Assembly: GCA_907165135.1 (NCBI GenBank) | Contig: OU015568.1 | Coordinates: 10,052,501 to 10,116,500 of the forward strand | From: Oikopleura dioica | Taxonomy: Eukaryota > Chordata > Appendicularia > Copelata > Oikopleuridae | Length of the DNA stretch: 64,000 nt | Direction of reading: 5' to 3' | In this document: in pieces, positions 25,433-36,905 of the stretch | How the letters are laid out: each line of letters starts with the position of its first letter | Position numbering within the stretch: the stretch's first letter is position 1 | Translations under genes and position numbers: made by a program | Notes under the pieces: model-generated | Seen by the model: only the letters and a program-made list of their open reading frames with translations | The model's database searches: none | Told to the model about the DNA's origin: nothing

Positions 25433-26865
25433 TTACTTTTCAAAGTCGAACTTGTATCCCAAGTCGTGACGCGCCTGTGTGAGGATTTCTGCCGTCAAAA
25501 TCGACATTCGCGAGTCCCATTCAACAGGTTCTGTTAGGCCTTGTTGAAGTGCTCTTCTAACGCCGGCAATTTCGTGACGCATATTAGCAGAGTGGGTAAA
25601 GTTGAACGGCTGTTCTGCTTCTGGTGGGGGAATTCTAACTTTTCGACATCTTCAGGCTTGTCGTTTTTATGAATTTCAACCTTGTAGCCGCTCCAGAAAT
25701 CAGGAAGAACAATTTTTCCTTGCTCGAGCGTGACTGTACAAGTCTGATCGTACTGAAAGAAAATATAAATTTGAAGAGGATGATCGAAGTTACCTGCTCT
25801 AAAGTAGAAGTCTTCGCGATGCCTGTTCGGCCATCCGAAAACTCCATTTGTATCTCCACTTTGTCATCCACTCCAGTGTCTTTATCCGTTGAACCAGTTA
25901 CAGTCATTTTGCTCGGTTTCTCATCGTTGAAGCCAGTTAAAACACCCATTACAGCATACACGCTAAAAATAGACAATAAGCAGTGATAACCTTTAAATAA
26001 ACCTTTATTACGCAGGTTATCTCTTACCCGAGGTCTAATAGAGCTCCTCCTCCAAACTCCTTCTTTTTTATTCTTGGCACGTTGATGATGTCGATTCCAA
26101 GATTAGCTTCGACAGTCTTGACCGCTCCAAGCGAGCCGGATCTTATTATCTCGCGCATTTTATTTATGTTCGGATTATAGCGGCTCTAAAGATAAATCGT
26201 CAAGCTAACTTGACTCTTTTGAATTCCCTGTCTTTCCAAATGATTGATAGCAGACAGACTTACCCACATAGCTTCAGCGAGAAACAGCTTTTTTGATTGA
26301 GCGAGAGCAAAGACCTCCTTCGCCTGGTCAGCGTTGAGGCAAAGGGTTTTCTCGCAAAAGACGTGCTTTCCAGCGTTGAGGATAGTTTTGATCCATTCGT
26401 AGTGGAAATTGTTCAAAGTACCAATGTACACTATTTCCACATTTGGGTCTTAATTTTTAATAAGGCTTTCTTCCACAATCTTTTGAACGGTTGAATTAGG
26501 AGTCAAGTGTAAATAAAACAGCGATTCTCTAACTTTTTAAAACTCTCCATTGAAAAGCTTCCAACGATAATGTTAGATATTAAAATGAACCTACCTTCTA
26601 CTAAAGCATCGTAACCCTCGTAGACAGTCGGAATATTAAACTTGTCTGCCATCTCTTGAGCAGATTTCTATAGAAAGATTTGTCAAAGTCTATTTCTAAT
26701 TATCCAAATTGAAAAAATGCGGGATAAACTCGTAATCACCTTCGAACGGGCCGCTATTGCGACTGGTAGATTCTCGCCAGCGGGCAAGGTAGTCATGGCC
26801 GCGAGAAAATCATTGCAGATCTTCGCAGCTGATAGGATTCCCCATTTTAGCGGCTTTTCGGGCAT
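25433..26865 (-). CDS. DHDH: dihydrodiol dehydrogenase-like Gfo/Idh/MocA oxidoreductase, with an apparent frameshift
   Basis: Multi-exon minus-strand gene. N-terminal Rossmann start (KWGILSAAKICNDF), ALVEG, then DPNVEIVYIGT, AGKHVFCEK, AEAMW and GGGALLDLG follow the order of trans-1,2-dihydrobenzene-1,2-diol dehydrogenases (NADP-linked oxidation of diols and sugars). The usual EKP motif is EKT here, with the Lys kept. Near the C-terminus the frame breaks at a run of five G on the plus strand (25626-25630): one more base would join LEFP to PPEAEQPF and restore the conserved end down to TAA at 25433. This is either an assembly/homopolymer error or a real mutation. It lies 168 bp after the katanin gene, with an AG directly before its ATG, so it is probably the third gene of an operon. 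Confidence 0.75.
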
Positions 26866-27033
26866 TCTTTAATTCTCACAATTAATAACTTAGATTCTGG
26901 ATTGGTTTTAAATGGAAAATACATAATCATAGAATAGAAAAATATAAGTGCAAAGATTCGTGAAAGAAAACAAGTGCGCGGCATTCCAGGTCATGAAGAA
27001 TGAGAAAAGAATGTCTGTAAGGCTAATTGAAGA

Positions 27034-29153
27034 TCAGAAGACTTTGAGTTCCATGATAGCAGATCGAACTTTGGAAGAAATTGATGGAGGAAAGGTTGCT
27101 TGTCGACTTTTGAGAATTGAGCTGGCCTGACGTAATCCGTTGGAGCATGTTAATGCCCTCTCGTATCTTTCGCTCGCTTGAATGTCGAGTGCGCCTAATT
27201 TCAAAATTGTTAATATTAAAATGCGTATAAGGCGACTCAATAAACTTATGAAAAATTAAAGAAAGATACCTGGAGCCTGTTGCAGATTTTCCAGTATGAT
27301 ATTGCCAAAATGACGTCCTATTAGACACAGTCCATCAAGAACTGTCTCAAGTGTCGACTCCTCTTTCGACATTATAAGGGAAAGTAGAGACGGTTTTATT
27401 TCTGAATAAGACTTTTTGATCAAATGAAACAGCGTTTTACCCAACCTGACAAGAGTTTATGGCACATGGAAAGATTCCAGACGTTGATTCGGCGATTTAT
27501 AACATTGAGGATGTCAATGAGGACGGTTTCATCTTCGAGTGCGATGGTGTTATCCAACACTGATTCGACATCTGGCCAGGATTCGCAAGCTGAGACCAGA
27601 TTCTCTCTAAATAATGTAAGAAAAATAAGGAAGCAAGACGAACCTTCTATTTCTTAAGATATCTCCGATAGAGCCGTCCACCAATTTTTCAAGATCTACT
27701 CTTCCCCGTCCGCGTACGTGCGGAACATGAGGAACTTCTCGATTCTTTTGAGGTCGAGTCGCAGGAACCGAGCTTCTTACACTGACATCGCTTTTCTCTC
27801 GTCGATAGGGTTCTTCGAATCTTTGTTCTCGCGACGACGGAATATCAATCATCGAGCGCTGGACAATTTGCGGTTTCATTACGTTATTGAAATCGCTATT
27901 TCCGGATAAAATCAATACTTGATAACATAGAAGAGAACGCAAAAGATAATGAGGTCTAAATTTTATCCGTTCCTTTTTGACACTTTCGGTAAATTCTTAA
28001 AATCTCCTTGTCTTGGTGGGACAACATATGTTTCTCCAGCTGTTTTTACATTTGCTTTTTTGTCGAACAACGCAGCGAACTTCTGCATATCCTTTATTTC
28101 GATTTTGGCACCAGTAGCGTCATCGGAGAACGGCGAGTCCACGTTGTACATACTTTCCATCGTCCCAGGCCTCGATTGCTCGAAAATACCCCTCGACGAT
28201 CCAGCAGTTTGCGGCGTATCAGGCTGCTCCAAGCAAAGTTTCATGATGTCGAATTGCATTAATTTTCCCGGCGCTTTTGCGTCATCACAAATCACGAGGA
28301 GTTCGCTCTCAAGAGCGAATGCACTGTGTACGCGTCGGAAAGGAGAATTAACTGAATCGTAGATGCGGTTGGACTCGAGCCCGACAACTTTTAATCCGTC
28401 TTCTGTCAGCGCAAAGCACACTGGTTTTACGGGATGGAAGGCTATCGACTCGACGCGGCTTGGACTGATTACGCTTGACGTTGTTTCTTTCGTTTCTAAG
28501 TCGAAGATATTGACGCAAGAATTGCCAGGAATGACTCCACCAGAAAAGGTCGAATAAACCATGATCATTTCTCGTTGGTGAAATTGAACATTTCCAGGAT
28601 TCTGACAAGATAAATTTACGAGCGGAGCTCCCTCAGAATTCACATCGTAGACTTTGATACTCTCCTCATCTGCGACTGCAATCAACCTACCATCAGGAGA
28701 AAAGGCGCAGCTTAGAATGACAGCTCCTCCTTTTCGCCCGAATGTTCGAAAGAAGCCCTTGCGCTTGATGTCCCATAGTCGGAGCCTGCCATCTTTGCTC
28801 CCGCTAGCGCAAACGACTGTTTCTTCGTTTGGATAAAACGCCAGACATGTAATTCCGAGGCGATGTCCCTCGAGATTGCGCATTAGTCGAGCTTCCTTCA
28901 AATCCCAGATTTTGACAAGACCGTCAGCATCTCCAGACGCGAGAAGAGTATTTGTGCTGTTGAACGCGAGTTTGGTAACTGGACTCAGATGTGGGGGCAT
29001 TTTCATAATTGCTTCGCCACAAGAGGTGTCCCAAACTGTAGCGAGTCGTCCATCCCCTCCCGTAGCGCAGAATTTCCCATTTCCGGTAAAAACTGCTGAC
29101 AGAAGACGATCAGAACCGTGGAAAATACAAACGTCTCTCCCGTTACCGCCCAT
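27034..29153 (-). CDS. KATNB1: katanin p80 regulatory subunit B1
   Basis: The first long exon (29153 to about 28000) encodes a WD40 propeller; repeats show ATGGDGRLATVWD, ASGDADGLVKIWDLKEARLM and ASGSKDGRLRLWDIKRKGFF. The WDIKRKG motif is characteristic of katanin p80. A short linker follows, then a C-terminal con80 domain over three or four small exons (ENLVSACESWPDVESVLDN, LIDILNVINRRINVW, LGALDIQASERYERAL), ending at 27034. Katanin p80 targets the p60 severing ATPase to centrosomes and spindle poles. The ATG follows directly after an AG acceptor (TTTTAAG-C-ATG) and lies 181 bp after the Aurora stop, as expected for a downstream operon gene receiving a spliced leader. The propeller looks complete; the linker is shorter than in vertebrates. 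Confidence 0.85.
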
Positions 29154-29334
29154 GCTTAAAATTTGCAAATAAACGATTCTGGTCAAGTTAAAAATGTCAT
29201 CATTGATGAGTTTTATTTTGAATAGTGTTTAATAAAATCGGTAGGGCAGGGTGAGAATAAATTGTTGCCGGAATGTGAAAAGTAAAATTTGAACAGTTGA
29301 AAGTGGTGCTAGTGTTGGTACGGTGCTTCCAGAC

Positions 29335-31514
29335 TCAGTTCTCCGGCTGGTCGGCGTAGTTTGGGTACCCGCGGACTGGGAAGTGATCTTTAGTCCATCG
29401 GTGAGGGACAGCATGCTCACGGATCCAAGCGTGTCGCTGCAGCTGGTCCAGGGGAATTCGATTCTTGCCTCTGTATTGCAACAATCGCTGGAACCAATAG
29501 TTAGGAAAAGAGAAAAAATGCCCTTTCTTACCGTGATCAAATCACGAGCGCCTTCCTTGACGAAACTTGGAAAGCTGAATTGCGTGTTCACAATTCGCTG
29601 ATAAGTCACGTTCTTATCGTCGTGCTCGAATGGGGGCCTTCCAGTTAGCAGCTCGTAGCAGAGGACTCCGACTGTCCAGTTATCGACGGTGAAGTCGTAG
29701 TCGGTCTGCTCAACCATCTCTGGCGGCAAGTAGTCCAAAGTGCCGCACATGGTCTGAAAATCTTTTAGACTGAATTTTTTACTTTCTTTTCTTTACCTCT
29801 CGTCGTCTACTGGGCGTGCGAACTGACCAGCCAAAATCGGCGAGCTTGGCCTCGCCCTGGAGACCGATGAGGACGTTTTCCGGCTTCAAGTCTCTGTGGA
29901 TGATCTTGTTCGCGTGACAGTACTTGAGCGCGTCCGACACTTCGTGCGTGATTGTGGCAGTTCGGAACTCACTCAGCTTGCCCTTCTTCATCAGCTCTTT
30001 GTAGAGTTCGCCTGAAATATAAAAGTAAAGTACCACTTATCATTAACAATTTTGGAAAGGAAGAATTCAAGCAAAGTAGGTACAGTCAGAGTTCAAAAAC
30101 CCCGCGATTTGCCCGGGCACAGGCGGGCGCGGGCTCGGAATGGAAAAATGGTCGGGGCTCAGGCGGGCGCGGGCACAAAATTGATGAAGCTCGGGGGCTC
30201 AGGTGGGCACGGGCCCGAAACTGAAGGTGCCCGCGGGCTTACGCGGGCGCGGGCAAAAAATTGAAGGTGCCCGCGGGCTCACGCGGGCGCGGGCCCTTGC
30301 CCTCCTGCTCGCGCCCGGCCGCGCCCGCGAGCACAGAGGGACCTACTTTCAATCGGTATTTTCAGCTTCAATTCGATGACTTGAATAAGTTTGCCGTCAA
30401 AAAATAAGCGAAAATGGTAAAAAAGTACGGAAATTCGCGAGAATCTTGATTTTAGACCAAATTTTGAGCCAATTTTTGGAGTCTTTCTCGAAGAAAATTC
30501 TTTTACGGGTTACCGAAAAAAGTCTCAATTTTTATTTAAATTTTCAAAGTTTTCGGCGAAAATTTCTTCTTCTTTTACGAAAACTGGCCGCGGCCCTGAC
30601 GGGCTCGGGCGCCTGAGGCCGCGAGGCCCGGGGGCTCAGGCGGGCACGGTGTAATCATAAAAACTGGCCGCGGCCCTGACTGGCTCGGGCGCTTGAGGCC
30701 GCGAGGCCCGGGGGCGCAGGCGGGCAGCGTGCCCGCGCCCGGCCGGCCGCCGCTCCCCTGCCCGGGAGCCGAAAATTTTTGAACTCTGGGTACAGTCAGG
30801 TCTTGCAATTGCGCGACCTGCAATTGCGCGGTTTTTGGGGAAAATCCGATACACAATTTGCACTATTTAGTGCATTTTAGGGCTTGCAATTACGTGGTTT
30901 TTGGCGAAAATCCCAAAAATAAAAACCGCGTAATTGCAAGACCTGACTGTACTTGGTTTTCTAGGGCTCTTTTTTCGTTCAGAAAGATATAAAACTGTAA
31001 AATGCATGAATATTGAATTTGAACTGAACTTTTCTATTACAAACTATTCTAGCTATAGAATAAGCACTAGAATGGTTTTTTCTTTACCTTGAGCTGCGTA
31101 TTCGAGGACGAGGAAGATCTTCTTTTCATCATGGAACCAGCCGAAAAGTCGCAAAATGTGGGGATGACGCAAATGCGACTGGATTTCGATTTCTCTTCGC
31201 AGCTGCGATTCTACCCCTCCGTTGACCAGTTGCGACTGAGAAAATGAGTGGTTTTTGAAGATATTCCTAGGAAAAGTTACCTTGAAGAGAATTTTCACGG
31301 CCACGATGTAATGTTCCTTCTTTGTTCGAGCCAAATAAACTACAATTGTTTATTATCCTACTGCAACAAAAGTTAGAACTGAATTTTTACCGGATCCGAA
31401 TTTTCCTTTGCCAAGTGGCTTTCCAATGTCAAATTTCGCTAGCGACCACTCATCTCTTGTCTCTTTCTTTTCACTCGTAGTTGGATCTGCGTTCTCTTTG
31501 TTTTCCGCCTGCAT
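29335..31514 (-). CDS. Aurora protein kinase
   Basis: A Ser/Thr kinase with all core motifs: GKGKFGSVYLAR loop, VAVK lysine, [42 protein letters not shown], and activation segment [18 protein letters not shown], with the Thr at the position phosphorylated in Aurora A/B. RLLQ...HAWIREH closes the domain at TGA 29335. The N-terminal extension is very short (about 30 residues, with the KEN-box-like KEN at residues 5-8), and the C-terminal tail is about 25 residues, closer to Aurora B/C than A. Auroras drive spindle assembly and chromosome segregation. There are at least five exons; one intron (about 30013-31087) is unusually large for this genome and is filled with MITEs. It is probably the first gene of the Aurora-katanin-DHDH operon. 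Confidence 0.9.
30083..30790. mobile_element. TA-flanked MITE A with GC-rich arms, in Aurora intron
   Basis: The left end reads CAGTCAGAGTTCAAAAA and the right end is its approximate complement (TTTTTGAACTCTGGG), with TA on both sides (30081-30082, 30791-30792). Inside, GC-rich blocks with repeats of GGCGGGCGCGGGC lie near 30105-30330, and a ~70-bp tandem duplication starts at about 30581 and 30659. The TA duplication suggests a Tc1/mariner-type source. There is no coding capacity. Confidence 0.55.
30793..30949. mobile_element. TA-flanked MITE B, 157 bp
   Basis: Terminal inverted repeats of about 24 bp begin CAGTCAGGTCTTGCAATT and end with the complement; TA flanks both sides. It shares its left TA with MITE A, so one element probably inserted at the very edge of the other. 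Internal near-repeats of TTGCAATTACG suggest a hairpin structure. Confidence 0.65.
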
Positions 31515-32182
31515 ATTTTTGCTGGTGCCGTTTTTACTTTTATAAAAATCGGTGTGTCGTCAAGTTTGCGCGCTGAAAAAGGCGCTTGAAAATAACGCCC
31601 GCTTCCAATCGAAAAGCGAATCAGCCAATGAGCGCTCGAGTGACTCAGAAAACCCGTTGGAAAGAATGAACCACCTAAAATCTGATTTTCCCCGAAATCT
31701 GCCGTTTCCAGTTCATTTTGTTTACAATAAACAATATGTTGTTTTATTCAATAGAAATTATCAACATCAGTTCTAGGTTGGTGACAGTAAGTAAGCTTCA
31801 GTGGGGTACAGTCTGATGGGTATCGCTCGCGGTACGCTAGAATCATATAATCACGTGCTTATTAAATATCCTCTCCTGCCTTTTTTGCAGCAAATTGCAT
31901 CGTAAAAGCCACTGAAGATAAATGCTCCAGTTATGCCCGAAAATAAAATAAAGGATATTTGCATTTCGATAATCATTTGTCAGAAACTCCGTTGTTTGAA
32001 GCTCTTATTTCGACGAAATATGGCAGACATCCTGTTAATTTACAAGTTCATACTGATGTTTCATCTGCTGACCTAGTTTTGAAAGAATTATCATTCCAAA
32101 ATGCGTGTTTAATAATGAATGCTTTGAATAGAAGAAAGTACCTATTACGTCTAAATGCTCATCCTAAGTTCGTAATGGAATA
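31515..32182. other. intergenic, no feature supported
   Basis: This is the upstream region of the Aurora gene. Only short open frames without splice context were seen. Confidence 0.5.
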
Positions 32183-33588
32183 ACGTACCCCCCCCCCCTA
32201 GCTCGCTCACATTTTGTGAACATTTTTCCCTTTTTCGCTTAGTTAAACTCCAACAAGACCCCCCTTGGTCGCTCGCTTTTTGTTACCAAGATCCGTTGGT
32301 CGCTTTTCTTCTTTTGCATCCTACGACCCCTTGTTCGCCCTCCTTGGTTTCGACGGCGCACCTTTGCTCGCCCGCCTTTCTCCGTCATTTATCCCTTGTT
32401 CGCTCCTGAAGCCCCGCGAGAACGCTTTATAACGCGTAGCTCATTTTCTTTTTCACTTTTAAAAGGCTTTTTAACTCGTAGAATGGTCTTAAAATTCGAT
32501 TTTCATGATTTTTTCTAAGCAAACTTATTTTTTTATGCTCTTTCACGTCCATTTTGTCAAATTTTTATATCTTTTTAATAAGAAGAAATTTGGACACTCC
32601 ATTTTAAGTAAACATAAGTACTCGAAATACATGGATTGAAACTTTGAGACTGTTTTTATAAAAAATCAAATGCCATTTTCCTCGAGAGTTGCAAATTTTG
32701 ATTAATTTTTCCGAGCTGAGCTGACCTGCGAAAAAATTTCTCTGAGCTGAGCTGAGCTGAGCTGGCCTACTTCGGAGGTTTCTGAGCTGAGCTGGCCTTT
32801 TTCAGAGGTCATTGAGCTGAGCTGAGCTGAGCAGACCTTTTGCTTAAGAGAGTTGAGCTGAGCTGAGCTGAGCGGACCCTAATTAGAGCTGAGCTGAGCT
32901 GTTTTTTACTGTTTTTTGGTAGTAAAATTGTATTTAAATCATTGAGCTGAGCTGAGCTTAGCTAAGTGATAATCGTCTGAGCTGAGCTGAGCTGAGCAGA
33001 ACAGATCATGTTCGAAAATAATGGAGCTGAGCTGAGCTGAGTGAAAATTGTCTGAGCTGAGCTGAGCAGATCAGATCATTTTCCAAAATCACTGAGCTGA
33101 GCGACTGCTCAGCTCACTCAGCTCAGCAAATTTGCAACTCTGGAACCAGTGTCAACATGAAGATTCGACTATTTTGAGTATAAATGTACATATAAAGTCA
33201 AACTATCAAGTTTACGGCATAATACAGCGTTGCTACAAGATATAAAAATTTAACTGGACGCTTTAAAAAGAGGAAATGAAGTTTAGTTACTGTCAAAATA
33301 TTCATGAAAATGAAAATATAGTTCCCTATGAAAAGCTTGAGTCGAAAGTACAGTAAGAGCTATAAGAGCGACCCAAGCCGAGCTAGGCTTTGGCGGTCTC
33401 GCGGCGAATAAGGGATAAATGGGTGAGGAGGAGCGAACAAGGGCGCGCGAGGTAAAAAGAAGGATGGCGACTAATGGAGCGCGCTGAAACAAGAATGAGA
33501 GCGAGCAAGGGGACTTTGATAAAATTTAACTAAGCGAGCAAGGGAAAAATGCTCACAAAATGTGAGCGAGCTAGGGGGGGGGGTACGT
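32183..33588. mobile_element. TA-flanked inverted-repeat element carrying a GAGCT satellite
   Basis: The two ends are complementary over about 65 bp: each starts ACGTACCCCCCC, then TAGCTCGCTCACATTTTGTGA, followed by CATTTTTCCC and a CGCTTAGTTAAA-like end. TA flanks both sides (32181-32182, 33589-33590). Subterminal regions are again roughly complementary (a TTATCCCTTGTTCGCTCC-like block and its mirror). The centre holds a pentanucleotide satellite. No transposase is seen, so it is non-autonomous. Confidence 0.7.
32716..33128. repeat. GAGCT/GAGCTGAGCT pentanucleotide satellite
   Basis: Clusters of 2-5 GAGCT units are separated by short unique spacers over about 410 bp, including a duplicated block (TGAGCAGA... 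TCATTTTC) near 33000 and 33070. Perfect AGCT palindromes occur in every unit. It lies inside the inverted-repeat element. Confidence 0.8.
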
Positions 33589-33893
33589 TAAATAATTTGT
33601 TCTGAACAACTGACAGTATTGTCCCTGCACCAGCATTTGTTTCATAGGTGATGCTTGCTTTTTAGTTTTTTGGCGTTTTTTGATAATCAATTCGACAGTG
33701 AGCTACCGGTAATAGGCAGAAAAAGATTCAGTCAAAAATCTTAAGAATCTTCAAAGTCTCGAAGTCGTATAAATTTATCTTGCAAAACACTGGAAATTTA
33801 GGTGAAAGACGCTGAAAGTTTTTTTTTCTCAAGCATCGAATTTATTGGAAATGCTGGCAAAAGCTTATTTTTATTGGTAAAGTGAAATTGAAA

Positions 33894-36479
33894 TTAGTTT
33901 CGGTGACGGTTGTCGTTTCGTGGAAGGTATTTGTCGTAGGAGAGGAAGTCCTGGCTCATCAAATCGTCTTCGAATGAGAACGAAGAGCTGGAGTCCATCT
34001 AAAATGAAGAATGAGCATCGTAAATAGTTTGTTGTCGAAGAGACCCATTAATAAAGATAGTAAAATGAAATCACTTACGTGCTCAAACACTCGTCCGACC
34101 GGAAGCTGGCTTCGTCGCTGAGGGAAGATTGAGTCGGAATTGAGCGCCTGGCAATCTTGCTTGATAAGTTCGATGATCTCATGAGCGAAGTCTCCGAGTT
34201 TGCTGTAGTCTTGGTACTCGAAGATGTGGTCCTCATCAGCGGCCATTTCGAGGAGCTGGTTCTTGAAAGAACTGTGGATTGATTCTCCTACTGCAACAGC
34301 GGCTCGAACTAGGATTTTTATTAAGAAAATGAAATTGTTGATGAATGTCTTACTGTCAACACGTTGGATGAGCTGATCAATGACGGCTTGTTTTCGGTTT
34401 TCAGGATCTCGGGCCATACCATCGGTTAAATGGATAAGGATAGTTGTGATTTCATCGAAACCATTCTGTCGGAAGTTGAGCCCGTTTTCGGTACTTCTGA
34501 GGTTGTTGGAAAGAGCTTTGTTGATCTGATCGAGGGCGTGGTAAGTATGAGTGGAAGATGATCGCTGTCGTTCGTTTCGGATTCGGTCCATCAAATCGTC
34601 GTAGAAGAACTGGGCAGAGTTGGGGTCGGTCTTTGACTTGATCGTCTCGAAGATGGATGGAGGGAAATCGGCAGAGTCGGAGTATTGCTGGTAGAGAACA
34701 GCGGTATCCTGAGCTCGCTCAGTTGGTTTGATCATTTCCATCAACTTTGAAATCCAGTCGCTGACCTTTGGCCAATCCTCTTCTCGGATACTGTCAGAAC
34801 CATCAACCATGAAGATGATATCCAAAGGCTCTTGGCAAGCATCAAGATCGGGCTTTGGAACGCATGGGTTACAGTTGCTTGTGTCGCCGCGGCACTTATC
34901 TTCGTCAAGAAGTTCGTTTGGTCCGCATTCTGGAGCCTTTTCAGCTGGCAACTCCTTCAAAGAGCTTCCAGGCTCGCATTCGGTGATGCAAAGGATAGAT
35001 TCACGGTTCTTTTCATCAGCAAGCCATTCTTTTACGATCTCACGGATGTTAGCAGCAACATTTTCTGGTGTCTGGAGTTCTGTAGCATGTCCGATTCGTA
35101 GGAGAAGATCACCAGGGGGACCGGGTTGTCCAGCTTCACCAGTTTCACCCTTCTCACCGACATCACCAGTATCACCAACGGGACCATCACAGCCGGGAAC
35201 ACCTTTGTCTCCGACTTCTCCTTCATCACCAGCTTCACCTCTGCAGCCAGGGAGACCAACTGGTCCCTCTTCAGCATCTCCGCCTCGAGTTGCAGGCTCA
35301 CCAGGGGGACCTCGCTCACCAGGGTAGCCAGGCTCACCGCATGGACCCTCTGGACCCTGAGGTCCTTGGGGACCCTTCTCTCCGGGAACACCGTTGACAC
35401 CATCTTTGCCGGGGATACCTGGCTCACCACAGGGACCCTCTGGACCATCGCAACCAAGGTTACCTTCTGGACCAGCTGGACCTCGGGGCATCTCGCACTC
35501 GCAGTTGCACGGCTTGCATTCTCCTCGCTTGATGCACTTCTTGCTGTTGACAATCGCAGCGACTTCTCGAGAAGCCTTTACTCCGTTGGCACCATCAATA
35601 AAAACATCACCAACTTCAAGGAGGAACTCTCGGTGAGGGCATCCCATGGATTGACCGTGGAGGCATCGGATGTCATCGCTAGAAGATTGCGTAACAGTGA
35701 CAATCTTACCGCCGAGGCTGTTGATCTCGGTCTTTGCGTATTCGAGGTCACGCTTGGCAGCAGTATTCATGGTGTTCTGGGAGACCACTCCATCGGATAA
35801 GATGACGAAGAGCTTGGTGGATTCAAAGCCAAGATCGCTCATTTCCTGGTCGATACCTGGGTTTCGTGCGGTCCGGTCAAATTCCTCCAAAGCAAAGTCA
35901 AACGCAGTGTTGAAATCGAGCTGGGCACCATTGAAGATAGTCCAGCTGCCTCCCTCGGTGAACTTCCTCATCTCAGAGTTAAAGCTTCGTTTAGCGCTGT
36001 CAAGATCAGCGATATCGACATTCCACTCGCTGAGTTTCATGACTGGGACGAGTTCAGCACCGAAAAGACCGACTGAGACTCGAGCAGTAGATCTGTCGCC
36101 ACCGAGGCCAAGTTCGGTCTCGAGGTTGTTGATGACAGAGTCGACAAAGGAGGTGTATCTTTTGAGGTCATCGGCGTCTTCGCACTTGGTCATATCGATG
36201 GCAATAACGACATCGGCACCGCAGATCTCGTCAATGTTGTCAGGAGTGCACTCAATCTCACACTTGCATGAGGCTTGTGTGTAGCCACCCTGGGGTGCTT
36301 TGAGCCACTGAGAGAAGTCAGCATCAAACTGTCGAGATCCTCTACTAAGGTTGAAGCTGGGTGCATTGTACCGGCTATAGCCACTGGCTAGCGCCAATAA
36401 GCTCGGTGCGCTAGAAAAAAGGGTTGAAAATTTGCTACGAAAAAAATTGAAAAAACGAAAATAATACTTACAGCTTCAT
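33894..36479 (-). CDS. secreted vWA-collagen-vWA matrix protein (collagen VI-like plan)
   Basis: A tiny first exon (ATG AAG CT) joins after a ~60-nt intron to give the signal peptide MKLAPSLLALASG. Then follow a first von Willebrand A-type domain (ADVVIAIDMTKCED ... KLFVILSDG), a cysteine cluster (CKPCNCECEMP), about 40 Gly-X-Y triplets (starting GPAGPEGNLG, with one interruption at EPATRGGDAEEG), a second Cys-rich linker, and a second vWA with an intact MIDAS start (DIIFMVDGSDSIREE) and HLTDG. Two more introns lie near 34313-34356 and 33998-34070. The C-terminus (MDSSSSFSFEDD ...) is short and ends at 33894. In collagen VI, vWA modules flank a triple helix that builds pericellular microfibrils; a similar matrix or notochord-sheath role is inference. 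Confidence 0.8.
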
Positions 36480-36905
36480 TTTCGTGCTCTAGTCTGGAAA
36501 TGAACACCCAAGCTGGTCGTTTTCAAGTACTTTGATGGTTTTTACGAGGTTAGGAAATAAAAAATATCAAAGAGGCCGGGAGGTATTTGCTAATTACGGG
36601 CAACGCCGGGGCTCGATCAACCTAAATCGTGACAGAGTTACGGTCCATCCGCCGCACCAGGCCAACTCACACATGATCGAAAAGGTCATTGCCTCAATCC
36701 TTCTTCATCGCTTGCCAAAAAAAACTGGATTGGACGCGTTATTTCATATTTAAAATTTATTTAAACGTTTATGTACAGTAAGTAACACCACGGCTCGCTA
36801 TCTTCATGGAATTCGTGAATCAAAATATTCACTCCATGGCAAATACTTTCATTTTACAGCCGGATGCTGTCAGCAGTTTTCATCTTTGCGGCAGTATAAG
36901 CTCAA
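36480..36905. other. intergenic, no feature supported
   Basis: Short spacer between the ovo gene 3' end and the collagen gene start; no structure noted. Confidence 0.5.

Noticed and set aside
29323-29601. Plus-strand frame opposite the Aurora 3' exons
   Set aside because: It mirrors the kinase exons on the other strand and has no splice or family support.
35126-35800. Plus-strand 224-codon frame opposite the collagen gene
   Set aside because: It is the complement of the Gly-X-Y repeat and vWA coding sequence; Ser/Thr-rich composition is a by-product.
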